From Impatiens glandulifera (lineage: Eukaryota; Streptophyta; Magnoliopsida; Ericales; Balsaminaceae), in NCBI RefSeq assembly GCF_907164915.1, contig NC_061863.1:4394340-4458339 (forward strand): a DNA stretch of 64,000 nt. Direction: 5' to 3'. How positions within the stretch are numbered: position 1 is the stretch's first letter; each line of letters starts with the position of its first letter. The notes beneath the pieces are model-generated. The model did not search any database. It was given only the letters and a program-made list of their open reading frames with translations, and had not been told where the DNA came from. Shown one piece after another: positions 23,470-36,104 of the stretch. The translations under genes and the position numbers were made by a program.

Positions 23470-23845
23470 AGTAAATAATAAAATAAAATATGTAAATATT
23501 AAATTTACAAGCTATGAATTACAATTATTATATTAAAAATGACGTATAAAAGTCTAGAATACGTCACGTTTGGCCAACTATCAACAAATAAAAATTTTAA
23601 TAAATATTATTATAACATTTAACCAACTACTAAATAATAATATTTTAACAAAATAAAATAAAATATTCATATATTAAATTTGAAACTTATGAATTATAAT
23701 TATTATATTAAAAATGACGTATAAAAGTCTAAAATATGTCACATTTGACCGACATTATCAAAGGAAAAATCTAATAAATATTATTATAACATTTAACCAA
23801 CTTCTAATAAATATTATTATAACATTTAACCAACTAGATAAATTA
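23470..23845. repeat. tandem duplication, period ~173 bp
   Basis: Two imperfect copies aligned on 'aaaatgacgtataaaagtct' (about 23537 and 23710), with flanking 'aataaatattattataacat' repeated a third time at the end (about 23808). No coding content. Confidence 0.7.
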
Positions 23846-24015
23846 TCTTGTTTGTTAGATTTTTTTTTAAAATCCAAACATAATCAAAATCAATTTATCA
23901 TTAATAATATCACTAAATTCATTAATTTATTTGATTTTTTTATAACTATATATTACTACCTTAAAAAAATATATATATATATCTTCTCAAAATCAACACT
24001 ATCTTATTTTTATCG
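23846..24015. repeat. MITE-like repeat, copy 2
   Basis: Landmarks in the same order as at 23080: 'ttgtttgttagattt', 'ccaaacataatcaaaatcaa', 'cactaaattcattaat' and 'cttctcaaaatcaacactat'. Ends unresolved. Confidence 0.35.
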
Positions 24016-24384
24016 ATTATAATATAAAACTATTATATATATATATATATATATATTTATTTATTTGTTTTAACGTTGAAAATTAGCATGAACTACGTCA
24101 TGATCATCACTTTAATTTGATGATAAATGAAAATCTAACTTTAATTTGTTGATAAATGAAAATCCAACTTCTGATTTTGTTAAAATTTAAGAACAAGCCA
24201 AACAAAAATTAATACATTTTTTTCTTGTTGAACTATAAATAATATTATTTTAGTAATAAAAAAATATTATTAAAAAAAAACAAAGGGTACCCTACAAAAA
24301 AGTTGATTGTATAAGTAAAATAAATAATAAAATATTATTAAAACAGTCAAACTCAATATTTTGAAATAGGTCAATAGAGGGGAT

Positions 24385-24605
24385 ACATTGAACTTGGGAA
24401 GGTATTGTCTTCCTTTGCCTTCTTTTTCTTGGGCCCTCTCTTGTCACCTTCTTCCTTTTTCTTTCCTTCTATCTCTCTCTTCTCTCTTCTCTCTTCTCTC
24501 TCTCACACACACAGATGTGGATCTTATCAGCTTAATCCTTCTTCCGGTTGGTTCATCATCGATCGATCTGAATTCAGAATTCATTCAATCTCACTGAAGA
24601 TCCAG
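24385..24605 (+). other. probable leader exon of the AHL gene, with CT microsatellite
   Basis: A CT-rich leader-type block with (TCTCT)n and a short (CA)n run (about 24470-24513) ends in GATCCAG before GTATTT (donor at 24606). The acceptor CAG at 25318-25320 lies five bases before the AHL start codon, giving a 715-base leader intron with TA repeats near 24822-24857. Clade A AHL genes have intron-free coding regions but often leader introns. The exon start is a guess from composition. Confidence 0.6.
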
Positions 24606-24819
24606 GTATTTATCATATCATATCATGATCATAGCTTTATAGGGTTAAATTTGATCTTTCTGTATGAATATATGTGTGTTTCTGCAATTCTGTGTGTTGT
24701 TTAATCGAGATGAAGAACATCTTATTTGTAAACTTTTTGAAGTTTTCCTTGCACACCAAGTGTTTGATAAATTGTCTCACTGCATAATTGCTTCATATGA
24801 TCAGTTTCTTTCTTTTTAT

Positions 24820-24855
<36 letters not shown>

Positions 24856-25325
24856 ATGTATTATATGTTTAGGGTTTATTATAATTGGATTAGACCAAAG
24901 CTATTTTATTATTTAATATAGATACAAATAGTCATTAATGTTCATCGATGTTCCTGATAGAATAGATGGGGTATTATATTATTATATCTTACCAAGTTAG
25001 TTCAAGTGTATATAGTAAATATATATATATATTTTTAATTTTTACTTAAAACGTTTATAAATGAAAATGAAAAATCTAGTAAGAATAAGATAATATAACC
25101 TTTTTTTTACCATTTTTAAATATAGACCTTTTAACATATTATCATCTTATACAGGGATAGATCTATGTAGGAATGTATTAGGTTTAAATTGTTATCTAAT
25201 AATGTTTCAAAAATAATAATGTTATTGTATTTGTTGACTAGGGTGGTTTCTTAGTTCAATTATATTTATATACTACTCTAATTTCTGGTTCTGTCCCTAG
25301 TCTTTTTTGTCCTGTATCAGCTTCG

Positions 25326-26111
25326 ATGGCGTCTGGAAATTCATCGCATCGTCAATTCCTTCATCCTCGTGAATTCTTAGGACCTCAAGTCGACCTACAT
25401 TTGCAAGCACCATTCTCTGTTCCCCAACCAACTGCGGAAGATCATTCATCGGATTCGAACAAGGAACTATCTCCCGAGAAAACTCATCCGATCACTCGTC
25501 GCTCTCGCGGTCGTCCAGCCGGGTCGAAAAACAAACCGACTCCTCCAACCGTGATCACACGCGACAACCCCAACTCTCTCCGTGCCCATATTCTCGAAGT
25601 CTCGATCGGGAACGATATCATCGAGAGCTTATTGAGTTACGCTCAAAAGAGAGGCAGGGGAGTTTCCATAATCGGAGGGAACGGTTCGGTTTCGAACGTT
25701 ACTCTCAGGCAGACGGCCGTGGGGCCGAATGCCGGAGGCGTAGTGAGTCTTCAAGGAAGATTCGAGTTGTTGTCACTCAAGGGAACGGTTCTTCCGCCTC
25801 CGGCTCCTCCGGGAGCCGGTGGCCTCTCGGTGTTTCTAGCCGGAGGACAGGGGCAGGTGGTGGGAGGGATAGTTATGGGACCGTTGATCGCGGCTAGTAC
25901 GGTTGTGCTCATGGCGGCTTCTTTTGCGAATGCGGTTTTCGAAAGGTTGAGTCTTGATCCGGAGGAGGAGGTTCAGCCGGACGAGTCGTCTGGAGTTACC
26001 ACCGGAGGTGGTGGAGGTGGAGGTAGTTTGTTCAATGTTCCTAACTACTTTTCCGGTGATCATCAGTTATCTGGATGGGGAGGTAACGGCGCTGCAAGGC
26101 CTTCTTTCTAG
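25326..26111 (+). CDS. clade A AT-hook motif nuclear-localized (AHL) protein, AHL27/AHL29-like
   Basis: An intron-free frame of 261 residues. An acidic/Ser-rich N-terminus is followed by one type I AT-hook, RGRPAGSKNKP (residues 61-71), which binds the minor groove of AT-rich DNA. A PPC/DUF296 domain (about 84-207) contains GRFELLSL (144-151), the conserved six-residue core of the family varying I to L. The PPC mediates AHL multimerisation, nuclear localisation and contact with transcription factors. A Gly run (226-233) and the C-terminal YFSGDHQLSGWGGN...RPSF (from residue 241) resemble the AHL27 (ESCAROLA) and AHL29 (SOB3) group, which restrain hypocotyl growth and affect leaf senescence and flowering. 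The codons are notably GC-richer than the surroundings. Exact orthology to AHL27 or AHL29 is inferred from the tail and from CDKB2 nearby. Confidence 0.93.
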   Translation: MASGNSSHRQFLHPREFLGPQVDLHLQAPFSVPQPTAEDHSSDSNKELSPEKTHPITRRSRGRPAGSKNKPTPPTVITRDNPNSLRAHILEVSIGNDIIESLLSYAQKRGRGVSIIGGNGSVSNVTLRQTAVGPNAGGVVSLQGRFELLSLKGTVLPPPAPPGAGGLSVFLAGGQGQVVGGIVMGPLIAASTVVLMAASFANAVFERLSLDPEEEVQPDESSGVTTGGGGGGGSLFNVPNYFSGDHQLSGWGGNGAARPSF

Positions 26112-27375
26112 CTTATGAATTTCATGGTATTATTATATATTAATACTCAATAACTTTCTCCAATGTTGTTTAATTTCATGCAAATATACATAGGTTTTAT
26201 TTGTTTATTACTTTAATTATCTCTTCTCTTTGGTTTTCTTGATTACTATATATATAGAGAGATTAGAGAAAAGAAAATGTAACTCCCAATAAGGTTTTTT
26301 AAATATAATATATATAATTGCAATAGATCTTGTTTATTATATTTTGATATATAGGATTGATTATTATCAAAACTATTTTGATCCTAAATCTATGTATTAA
26401 GAGTTTTGTCTAAAATATAAAAAGTCTCATGTTTTATATCATAAATGTGAGGATCTTGCTAATTTGCTAAGGGTTATAAGGGTTGGGTTTGATTTTGGGT
26501 TATTTTTTTATTATTTATTGATAATGTTGTTTTGAGATATATAAATGGATTATTTGAAAACCCTATATAGATTAATTTGTGTTTCTCACATACTGATTGA
26601 TATGAGAATTCTGTGTCTTTTTGTTTGTAACCATTTATGTCCTTATGTTTCTATTTCAATGATTTTTTAATAGACAAATTAGGAAGGTGTAGAGGGGGGT
26701 ATTTATGTATATATATGGGCTAGCTTTTGCATGGGGAGTGGTGTACGGTTTTATGGTGTTCATGCAGTCAATGACTCAATATCCACATCAATGCTGATTT
26801 GTTTTTTATTTTATTTTTTTGAGAAGGAATGCTGAATTTATCTAACTATATATTATATATATTTATAATTAAAGTTAGTTTTCAAACACTTTATTCTTTG
26901 GATAGAGACACTAATTTAGAAATAAAATTTGTTTTCATGGAATGTTGGGTTGAATATCATTAATTATGTGATAGAGAGGGTACATTTGAGGATATTTTTT
27001 TTGAAATATTAATTTTCTTTAATTTGTTTTCAATTGGGGGTTATACAAGGAGGACTTTGAGTTTTGTGCTAAATATTATTAATTATGTGATTGAGGATAT
27101 ATTAGGCCTAGCTATTAACAATTATTTATAAGTACATAATTTTTATATTAGTTAAATTATCATATTTATGTTAGTTTAGATGAGATATATTTTGATTATA
27201 TATATATTTATTTAAATTTTAAAAAAAAATTAAAATTTAACTAAAACTAGTTTTAAGTTGAAATAAGAATATTAACTATAAAACTTACTAAATTTCTAAA
27301 ATTCTAAAAATATTTAACACTTCTCAAACGAGCACACAATTGTATTCCAATTTTAAGCTTTTTGTTCAACTTTTT
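26112..27375. other. AHL 3' flank and intergenic DNA
   Basis: Contains the AHL 3' UTR and AT-rich spacer. No supported frame or repeat boundary. Confidence 0.55.
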
Positions 27376-27379
27376 GTAA

Positions 27380-27646
27380 GGCCATGTTTTCTTTGGATTT
27401 TTTAAAATATTCCTTCAAAATAAATTTTAAAATTAATCACTTCTTAACAATCACATCACTCATTTCATTAATCAAAATAATAAAATATCCTCTATTTTAA
27501 ATTATTATATTTTATTTTATTCATATATATCAATACCCTTTAAGTTTTTTTACCAAAAATAATCATCATCTCCTCAAAATTATCACAAATCATTACTTTT
27601 TTTCCTCTCTAGGTTTTTTTTAAAAACCCCAATCCGAACAAGCTCT
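27380..27646. repeat. MITE-like element, ~270 bp
   Basis: The left end reads ggccatgttttctttggatt; the right end read inward gives agagcttgttcggattgggg then tttttaaaa. These are imperfect inverted termini of ~25 bases (shared G-TTGTT-GGATT-TTTT pattern). The interior shares landmarks with the copies at 23.1 and 23.9 kb. No clear target duplication. Confidence 0.45.
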
Positions 27647-27659
27647 AAATCATTAATTG

Positions 27660-28240
27660 TGGGTGTAACGTCTAAAAATTGTGGGACTCAATAATTTTTG
27701 CCTCAAAACTTACAAGCGTTTTATTGAATCGATGATTTTTGCCTCAAAACTTACATTTCTTCGGAATCCTGTGAGACGAGGAACCACAATGATAAGTTAA
27801 ACTAGAGTTTAACTTAACGTCGATCATTAAATCTCATGGCTTACCTTCTCTCGAACCTTGTAAAATGACATGAGAGAATGACTTACTCGGAAGTCATCTC
27901 GTCTAAAGTGAGGTGAGTAAATATGATTTAATGTTATCGATAGACTAACTTTAACTTTTTAGAGTTGTCACACAATTTTCTCTTTAAAAATTGGGAAAAT
28001 AAAATATTTTGCAGTCTCGAACGCGATTCCGATCAATGTTTGGTGCTTGGTTACACGAACATTAGCGTTATGTCTCATGTGTCCATAATGATCTCTACTA
28101 TAAACTTTTGACAATTTTATAAAAAATATATCTTTTACACTTCATTTATTTATTCCAAATGCGTTTAAGGATAAATCCAAAAACATAATAATAAGACTAA
28201 AGGTTTGTATTAATCGAGTTCCTAGGGCATGTGTCTAGGT
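27660..28240. repeat. dispersed retroelement-like segment, copy 1
   Basis: Noncoding. Landmarks 'gagacgaggaaccacaatg', 'gtttggtgcttggttacacg' and 'gtctcatgtgtccataatg' match the segment at about 63700-63955 in the same order and orientation. Probably part of a retroelement noncoding region; no coding domain is attached. Confidence 0.5.
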
Positions 28241-28277
28241 CAATGTCATGGTGGTGCGGAAAATAAATAAATAAAAT

Positions 28278-28279
<2 letters not shown>

Positions 28280-28335
<56 letters not shown>
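28280..28335. repeat. (TA)n microsatellite
   Basis: Perfect TA run of about 55 bases, flanked by A-rich simple sequence. Confidence 0.9.
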
Positions 28336-28340
<5 letters not shown>

Positions 28341-28559
28341 CCTGAAAAATAAAATAAAATAAAATTAAAATTAAAAAATAAAGTAAAAATCGAAACAAGA
28401 CTTAGGTAATTATTTTCTTATTTATATTTTTGTTGAAAAATATTTATTTAGTCATTTTATATTTATTTTGAAAATTTATGAATTAATAAAAGGCTCAAAC
28501 GCAAATAATACAAAAATGCAAAATGAATCAGCAACCAAACAAAGCGTAGGCTTTGCTGA

Positions 28560-28916
28560 CCAGGTCAACCATACCAAACATAGGCTCTCGCTCGAGCGGA
28601 TTAACCTGAGTGCGGCACTGACCTAGATGGTTTAAGACCATAACAGTTAAATGAATTCCTCAATTGCCATTGCCTCTTTTCTTCGTGGGGCAAATTAGGC
28701 AACTCTACTTGATGATGATGCATGAGGTAGTTGCGACAAGATTTCTCTAAGATAACTCTTGACGTGGCTTCAAACCATTTTTCAAATGATGGCCAAAGGA
28801 AAATTTTGCATTTTCTAAAAAATTGAAAATTCCTCAATTGCCCATCTTTTGTCTATTTTCTTTGCGGAACAAATTATGCCACTTTATTTGATGACGAGGC
28901 ACGAGGTAGTTGCGAT
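28560..28916. repeat. ~180-bp tandem repeat that hosts the Copia insertion
   Basis: Two imperfect copies begin at 'cctcaattgcc' (28657 and 28833). Each contains a 'tttcttcgtgg' or 'tttctttgcgg' segment, 'gcacgaggtagttgcga' or a variant, and, in the complete copy, 'catggcttcaaacc'-like sequence. The second copy is cut at 28921 by the Copia element and resumes at 35306 ('ttacatggcttcaaaccg'). Confidence 0.75.
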
Positions 28917-28921
28917 ATAAT

Positions 28922-29889
28922 TGTTGGTAATCTTATCTCATAAAAATTACACGTAAATGATATATGAAAAATAATACAATGATAATAAAACAAATACAAC
29001 AGATTATTTAAGAAATGAAGAAAAATCTTCTCGTATGCTCCGAGGCCTGTGGAATCACAGTTCCCTTAAAACAGTTTCACCGTCTCCCGTTTGTGCTGGA
29101 GAGTTTCGTCGGTGGCTGCTTCCCAGGGTACAACGGAACCTGCAATGATTTAGCACAGAAAACCACTACAACAGCGAACTAGACAAAAGTACCTGAATCA
29201 CAATCACCGGGTTTTGCACAAGAATGATCGAGTCAAGAAACTCGAAGAACACTCACAAGAACACTCACAAGAACAAGGAAAGACTTTAGAATTCTAGAGA
29301 GAGAAGTGATGAGATAATGTGTGGAGAGGAATACAATGTGAAGGGATATTTATAGTTGAAAATTAAACTCATAATCAATTCTTTAATCCAACGGTCACTA
29401 ATCCATCATCCATTCATCCAACGGTTATCGTTGCTTGCCTTTTCATCATCTTTGCAAGTTACATCCTAGAATAAATATTTTGTAGTTACAATGACAATTA
29501 ACATCATTTGTTAATTGCCTCATTCAAGACATTTATGTTAATTGTAACAATTAACAAATTTAATTCACAATGAATTTGATGTAAATTTCATTTGGATGAA
29601 ATTTCACCTTAATTTACATTTGAATTTCATGTGAATTTCATTTGGATTAATTTCACTTTAATTCACATTTGAATTTCATGTGAATTTCATTTGGATTAAT
29701 TTCACTTTAATTCACATTTGAATTTCATGTGAATTTTATTTGGATTAATTTCACTTTAATTCACATTTGAATTTCATGTGAATTTCATTTGGATTAATTT
29801 CACACTTAATTCACATTTGAATTTGGTGTGAATTTCATTAGCCCAAATATCATTTCCATTTAATTAATGGAATTAGTTTAATTCCAACA
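28922..29889 (-). repeat. Copia 3' LTR (968 bp)
   Basis: Contains an internal array (about 29580-29830) of ~48-bp AT-rich units with 'tttcatttggattaatttca'. It has one more copy than the partner LTR, which explains the 49-base length difference. Confidence 0.93.
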
Positions 29890-30390
29890 ATCCCCCACAT
29901 TAATGGAAATTGAAAGATTAACCCGGTGAAAGGTTCAACAATTGAATTTTACATAGGATAGGTAGGAGTAACCCTTTGAACCTTCCCTTATGAAAGTATA
30001 TAACTTTACTAGTCGATTAGTAGACTCGATGTCCTTGAACTATTCTGCCTTTTATGTAAACGATTACACACTTTCACATAAAATCCTTCCTGATACATGT
30101 CAGTTCTCATGATTGTGTTCGTTTTGGCCATGAACACTCGCCTGGTTCAGTGAGAGGGTCTAGAATTGAGCCGTGCAATTCTTTCGAAGCGGCCCCACTT
30201 CTCTCTCACATAGGTGATCTCTTTATTCATAAAGAATCATTAAAAGCATGTGTGCTTATCCTTTCTCGAAATGCTATTTTATCGTAGAATTTTTACCCAT
30301 AGCAATCTACCAAGTTTAGTACAATTAGGTTGTCCCATTGAACCTAGTTCTTGGGATCTCCAGTCATCATAGGTTGGGTTTCCCTTCATA

Positions 30391-33300
30391 CTAACTTATT
30401 GTAGGCTTAAGTCCCATTCCTTGTGAGGACTTTAACACCAACTCTCTATTTAACCCTTTGGTTAGCGGATCCGCAATATTATCTTTTGATTTTACGTAAT
30501 CAATTGAGATAATTCCAGTAGAGAGTAATTGTCTAATGGTATTATGTCTACGACGTATATGTCTAGACTTACCATTATACATATGAATCTTAGCTCGTCC
30601 AATCGCAGATTGACTATCACAATGAATAGAAATTGCTGGTACAGGCTTAGACCATATTGGAATATCTTCTAAGAATAGACGTAGCCATTCAGCTTCTTCA
30701 CCACATTTGTCAAGAGCTATAAATTCAGATTCCATCGTGGATCTAGCAATAACAGTTTGTTTAGAAGATTTTCAAGATATAGCTGCACCTCCAAGTGTAA
30801 ATACATATCCACTTGTTGACTTAGAGTCTTTTATATCTGAAATCCAATTAGCATCAGTGTACCCTTCGATAACAGTAGGATGTCTCGTGTAGTGCAGACC
30901 ATAATCACGAGTATTTCTTAAATACCTAAGTAATCGTACAATGGCTTTCCAATGATTATTACCCGGATTACTCGTGTATCTACTTAGTTTGCTTACTGCA
31001 TAAGCTATATCTGGTCTTGTACAACTCATTAAGTACATTAGACTCCCAATTATTCGAGAATATTCTAATTGAGAAACACTCTCTCCGCGATTTTTAGATA
31101 GATGTTGACTCGTATCTATCGGAGTCTTAGCCAATGCAGAATCATCATTGTTAAATTTTTCGAGGATTTTATCCACATATTGTGACTGACTTAGAACTAT
31201 TCTTTTCGATGTTCTAATCACTTTGATTCCAAGAATCACATCAGCCAATCCCATATCTTTCATGTCAAATTTTGAATTTAACATATCTTTAGTGGATTTA
31301 ACCATTTTATCATCACTTCCAATGATAAGTATGTCATCTACATAAAGACATAAAATGACGTAACCATTTTTTGTGTCTTTAATATAAATACATTTATCAC
31401 ATTCATTGATCTTAAATCCACTTGAGATCATAGCATGATCAAATTTCTCATGCCATTGTTTTGGAGCTTGTTTTAAGCCATACAATGACTTAACTAATTT
31501 ACAAATTTTATTTTCTTGCCCTTGAGAAGAAAACCCTTGAGGTTGATCTATGTAAATTTCTTCTTCCAAGTCTCCATTTAAGAAAGCTGTTTTTACGTCC
31601 ATTTGATGAACTTCTAGATTGCGCAAAGAAGCATTCGCAAGAATCAATCGAATAGAAGTTATTCTCGTAACTGGAGAATATGTATCAAAATAATCAAGAC
31701 CTTCTCGTTGGCGATATCCTTTTACCACCAGTCTTGCCTTATATTTATCAATTGATCCATCAGCTTTCATTTTCCTTTTGAAAATCCATCGGCAACCTAG
31801 TGGTTTATTTCCCGGAGGAAGATCCACTAGTTCCCATGTATGGTTTTGCAAGATAGATTCTATCTCACTATTAATTGCCTCTTTCCATTGAGGCCCTTCA
31901 GATGAGTTAATTGCCTCATTATACGTTTGAGGTTCACTTTCCATCATGAAAGTAATAAAATCTGGACCAAATGATTTTTCGGTTCTAGCTCGTTTACTTC
32001 GTCTAAGTTCAACCTCAACTTCATTCTCCTTTTCTTGTTCATCTAGTTCAAGAAATCTTTTTGGAGAACGTTGTTCTTCATTAGACTTATATGGAAGTAC
32101 ATGTTCAAAGAACGATGCATTTCTCGATTCCATTATCGTATTCTTATGAATATCCGGAATGTCCGATTTAAATACAAGAAAACGATAAGCACTACTGTTA
32201 TGTGCATATCCAATAAATATACAATCAACAGTTTTTGGTCAAACTTTCACCTTTTTAGGTAATGGTACGGCTACCTTAGCTAGACACCCCCACATTCGTA
32301 AGTATTCATATGATGGTTTTCTTTCATGCCATAATTCATATGGACTCTTATCTAGCTTCTTTCGTGGAACCTTATTTAAAAGGTAATTAGCTGTCAAAAT
32401 AGCTTCTCCCCACATGTTATGTGGTAGACCAGAACTTAATAGAAGTGAATTCATCATTTCTTTTAATGTTCTATTTTTTCTCTCAGCTGTACCATTTTGC
32501 TGAGGAGAATAAGGTGCTGTCGTCTCATGGATTATACCATGTTGAGCACATAGCTCGGCAAAAGGTGATTCATATTCACCTCCTCTATCACTTCTTAACA
32601 CCTTGATCTTTTTACCAAGTTGGTTTTCAACCTCATTTTTATAAAGAGTAAATTTCTCTATGGCTTCATCTTTACTTTTAAGAATATACACAACAATATT
32701 TTGTGTTATCATCAATAAAAGTAATGAAATATTTTCCTCCACCACGTGTTGGTGTTCCTTTTAAATCACACACATCTGTATGAATTAAATCAAGCGGTCT
32801 ATTACTTCTTTCAACGTTTCGAAAGGATGATCTCGTCAATTTCGCTTCAACACAAATTTCACACTTGTGTTTCTTATTAATTTCGAATGTAGGTATACTA
32901 CTCAGTTTTATTAATCGATGCATCGAATCATAATTAATATGACCTAGTCTACCATGCCATAAAATGGAAGACTCCAACAAATAAATAGAAGACTTATTCT
33001 TTTCATTCATACTTGGCTTAACTGCCATTACATTTAGCTTAAAAAGCCCATCAGTAGCATAACCTCTACCTACAAACATTCCACCTTTGGATAAAATAAT
33101 TTTATCCGACTCAATCACAATTCTAAAACCATGCTTACTTAGAAGAGATCCGGATATCAAATATTTCCGAATCTCTGGAACATACAACACATTAGTTAAA
33201 GTTAAATCTTTCCCTGAAGACAACTTTAACACCACTTTTCCTTCACCTTGTATGTCAGAAGTGGCAGAATTCCCCATGAACAGCTTTCACCATTCTTCAC

Positions 33301-34315
33301 TTCTTCGAGGCTTGAAAATACTTCTTTGTTGGAGCAAACATGTCTTGTAGCTCCTGTATCAACCCACAACTCTCGTGGATTAGATCCCACCAAGTTAACC
33401 TCAGATATCATCGCACATAGATCCATGTCCGATAATCCTTGAGTCAAGTTAGCCTCTCGAACTCTTCTCGGCTTCTTGCAATCGGAAGATCTATGGCCCA
33501 TGCCATTGCAATTGAAACACTTGCCCGTGAACTTCTTAGAGATTCCTCCTTTAGGATTAAGGCTCCGGTTTTTGACAAAAGAATTATGTTTCTTCTTGTC
33601 TTTACCATGCTCAACCACATTTGCTTTAGCCACATGTTGACTAAAGTATTTCTTTGAGGCGCTTTTATTTTCCTCTTCAATGCGTAGACGAATCACCAAT
33701 TCTTCTACGTTCATCTCCTTTTGCTTGTGCTTAAGGTAGTTCTTGAAATCGTTCCAAGACGGTGGCAACTTCTCAATAATAGCAGCCACTTGGAAAGTTT
33801 CTCCCAAATTCATGCCCTCAACATGAATTTCGTGCAAAATTACTTGGATCTCTAGAACTTGTTTAATGACTGGTCTTGAATCTACCATTTTGTAGTCCAA
33901 AAATCGACCGACCATAAACTTTTTTACACCCGCATCTTCTGTTTTGTACTTACGTTCATGTTCTTTGGCCGTATTCTTTTCACTGTACACATTGTACAAT
34001 GAATCTGATAAACCATTCAGCACGTAATTTCTACATAAGAAATCTGAATGGTGCCAAGCATCAATGGCCGAAGCCGCTTGCACATCAACTTTCGGATGCA
34101 CGTTTGCATCCGACGATGAAGCCATGTTTGGCTCATCGATTTTGGGAGTGGGAGGATCCTCCGTGAGGAATCGCGCAAGACTTAGGGTCGTGAGGTAGAA
34201 GGAACATCTTCTGCTGCCATCTTTTAAAGTTTGAGCCATCAAACTTTTCTGGCTTATCCAAATGGTTAGCAGGAACCGGCATCCTCATGTTAGAAGTAGG
34301 TGTTTCAGTAGTCAT
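30391..34315 (-). pseudogene. broken Copia gag-pol polyprotein
   Basis: Order on the minus strand is gag, protease, integrase, reverse transcriptase, RNase H, which is the Copia order. Landmarks: gag start MTTETPT (34315), a zinc knuckle CFNCNGMGHRSSDC (~33530-33490), protease WVDTGATRHVC (~33370-33335), and integrase zinc-binding HGRLGHIN...CEIC with core D, D and E residues (LIHTDVCDLKG, SDRGGEYESPF, NGTAERKNRTL). Then come RT ([25 protein letters not shown], ~31330) and RNase H ([37 protein letters not shown]). Breaks: frame changes near 34200, 33270 and 32710, in-frame TGA stops near 32239 and 30772, and a few deleted residues in gag. It cannot encode a full polyprotein as it stands. Confidence 0.92.
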
Positions 34316-34381
34316 TTCTGAATCACAACCAGAAACGTGTAAGAATCTGAGATAAGTAATATTTGCTAACTGTTTTAAGAT

Positions 34382-35300
34382 TGTTGGTAATCTTATCTCA
34401 TAAAAATTACACGTAAATGATATATGAAAAATAATACAATGATAATAAAACAAATACAACAGATTATTTAAGAAATGAAGAAAAATCTTCTCGTTTGCTC
34501 CGAGGCCTGTGGAATCACAGTTCCCTTAAAACAGTTTCACCGTCTCCCGTTTGTGCTGGAGAGTTTCGTCGGTGGCTGCTTCCCAGGGTACAACGGAACC
34601 TGCAATGATTTAGCACAGAAAACCACTACAACAACGAACTAGACAAAAAAACATGAATCACAATCACCGGGTTTTGCACAAGAATGGTCGAGTCAAGAAA
34701 CTCGAAGAACACTCACAAGAACACTCACAAGAACAAGGAAAGACTTTAGAATTCTAGAGAGAGAAGTGATGAGATAATGTGTGGAGAGGAATACAATGTG
34801 AATGGATATTTATAGTTGAAAATTAAACTCATAATCAATTCTTTAATCCAACGGTCACTAATCCATCATCCATTCATCCAACGGTTATCGTTGCTTGCCT
34901 TTTCATCATCTTTGCAAGTTACATCATACAATAAATATTTTGTAGTTACAATGACAATTAACATCATTTGTTAATTGCCTCATTCAAGACATTTATGTTA
35001 ATTATAACAATTAACAAATTTAATTCACAATGAATTTGATGTGAATTTCATTTGGATGAAATTTCACCTTAATTTACATTTGAATTTCATGTGAATTTCA
35101 TTTGGATTAATTTCACTTTAATTCACATTTGAATTTCATGTGAATTTCATTTGGATTAATTTCACTTTAATTCACATTTGAATTTCATGTGAATTTCATT
35201 TGGATTAATTTCACACTTAATTCACATTTGAATTTGGTGTGAATTTCATTAGCCCAAATATCATTTCCATTTAATTAATGGAATTAGTTTAATTCCAACA
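34382..35300 (-). repeat. Copia 5' LTR (919 bp)
   Basis: Same ends and internal repeats as the other LTR, with one fewer ~48-bp unit. It supplies the promoter for minus-strand transcription of the element. A TATA-like 'ctataaatat' on the minus strand (about 34805-34817) is a candidate. Confidence 0.93.
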
Positions 35301-35419
35301 ATAATTTCTCTTATATTCCTCCTTACATGGCTTCAAACCGTTTTCCAAATGATAGTTTATGGTGATTTTTGCATTTTTAGAAAAATTGAAAAATTCTTTG
35401 CTGAAGAACAACAACATTA

Positions 35420-35530
35420 ATGGTATGGTGTGTTTGCTGGTGTAGTGGCATGGGAGACAAACAACAAGCCCAAGCTCTTGAGTTCAAATCCATAAGTTAC
35501 TTGTTCTTATTTTCTTTTGGTGGATTCTCG
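35420..35530 (+). repeat. SINE-like tRNA-derived head
   Basis: A-box-like TGGTGTAGTGG (35438-35448) and B-box-like GAGTTCAAATCC (35480-35491) in correct order and spacing. No clear tail or target duplication seen. Confidence 0.4.
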
Positions 35531-36104
35531 TCTCTTACTCCTCATTCCCTAATTTTGCCTGATCCTTTCCAATAATGTTAGTGCCCTAACAATTAAAAGA
35601 ATTCTCCAATTCAATGCGTGGTTGTTGTTGTTATATATTTTGTCTTGAAATAACAATAAATATATAAATAAATGATGTTACAAAGAAATTAATTAAAATA
35701 CAATATTGTAACGCCATTTAAAACGGCTATGGTATCTCCCTAGTTCCGCATAGCTTAATATGTGTCGTCTCGTCGCGGAAACGTGGCAATATGGGAGGGA
35801 GATGTTATATCGCGGGGTCCTAAGTAAGCATATGCTTTAAATAATTGTACAAAAATTTTTAAAAGGGGTGTGTACCTGTTGCGTTGGTATTCAAATTTTA
35901 ACAAAATCTGAAAATATCAGAAGAGAATGTTAGAATTTAAAAATAAATTCCAAACGGAGCCTTATCCAAAACATTGATTTAAGAAATATCCCGAAAATAT
36001 AAAATATCATTTTCGAACCTTTCGGGATTTTTTTGAAAATGGGTTTGGGTTCCAAAATTATAAAAATAATTTTAGATTTTAAAAGTGAAACCAAACAGAC
36101 CTTA
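35531..36104. other. retroelement-like noncoding sequence
   Basis: No frame. 35560-35620 resembles 47925-47990 ('tccaatantgttagngccctaa' pattern). 35930-36110 resembles, inverted, 44980-45190 ('aaaccaaacagacc', 'ttctaaaattatttt' type). Probably pieces of one or more LTR elements. Confidence 0.45.

Larger units (their letters stand above)
28922..35300 (-). mobile_element. full-length defective Ty1/Copia LTR retrotransposon (6.4 kb)
   Basis: Flanked by a perfect 5-bp target duplication ATAAT (28917-28921 and 35301-35305). The LTRs start TGTTGG and end CCAACA. The polyprotein reads on the minus strand, so the 5' LTR is at 34382-35300 and the 3' LTR at 28922-29889. A polypurine tract (minus-strand 'aatgtgggggat') abuts the 3' LTR at 29890-29901. 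I do not recognise a standard initiator-Met primer-binding site just inside the 5' LTR. The LTRs differ by about 11 substitutions by eye and by one 48-49-bp repeat unit, implying a fairly recent insertion. The coding region is nonetheless broken. Confidence 0.95.

Noticed and set aside
22923..24022. Two 102-codon frames in AT-rich DNA
   Set aside because: N/I/F/K-rich low complexity and overlapping MITE-like repeats.
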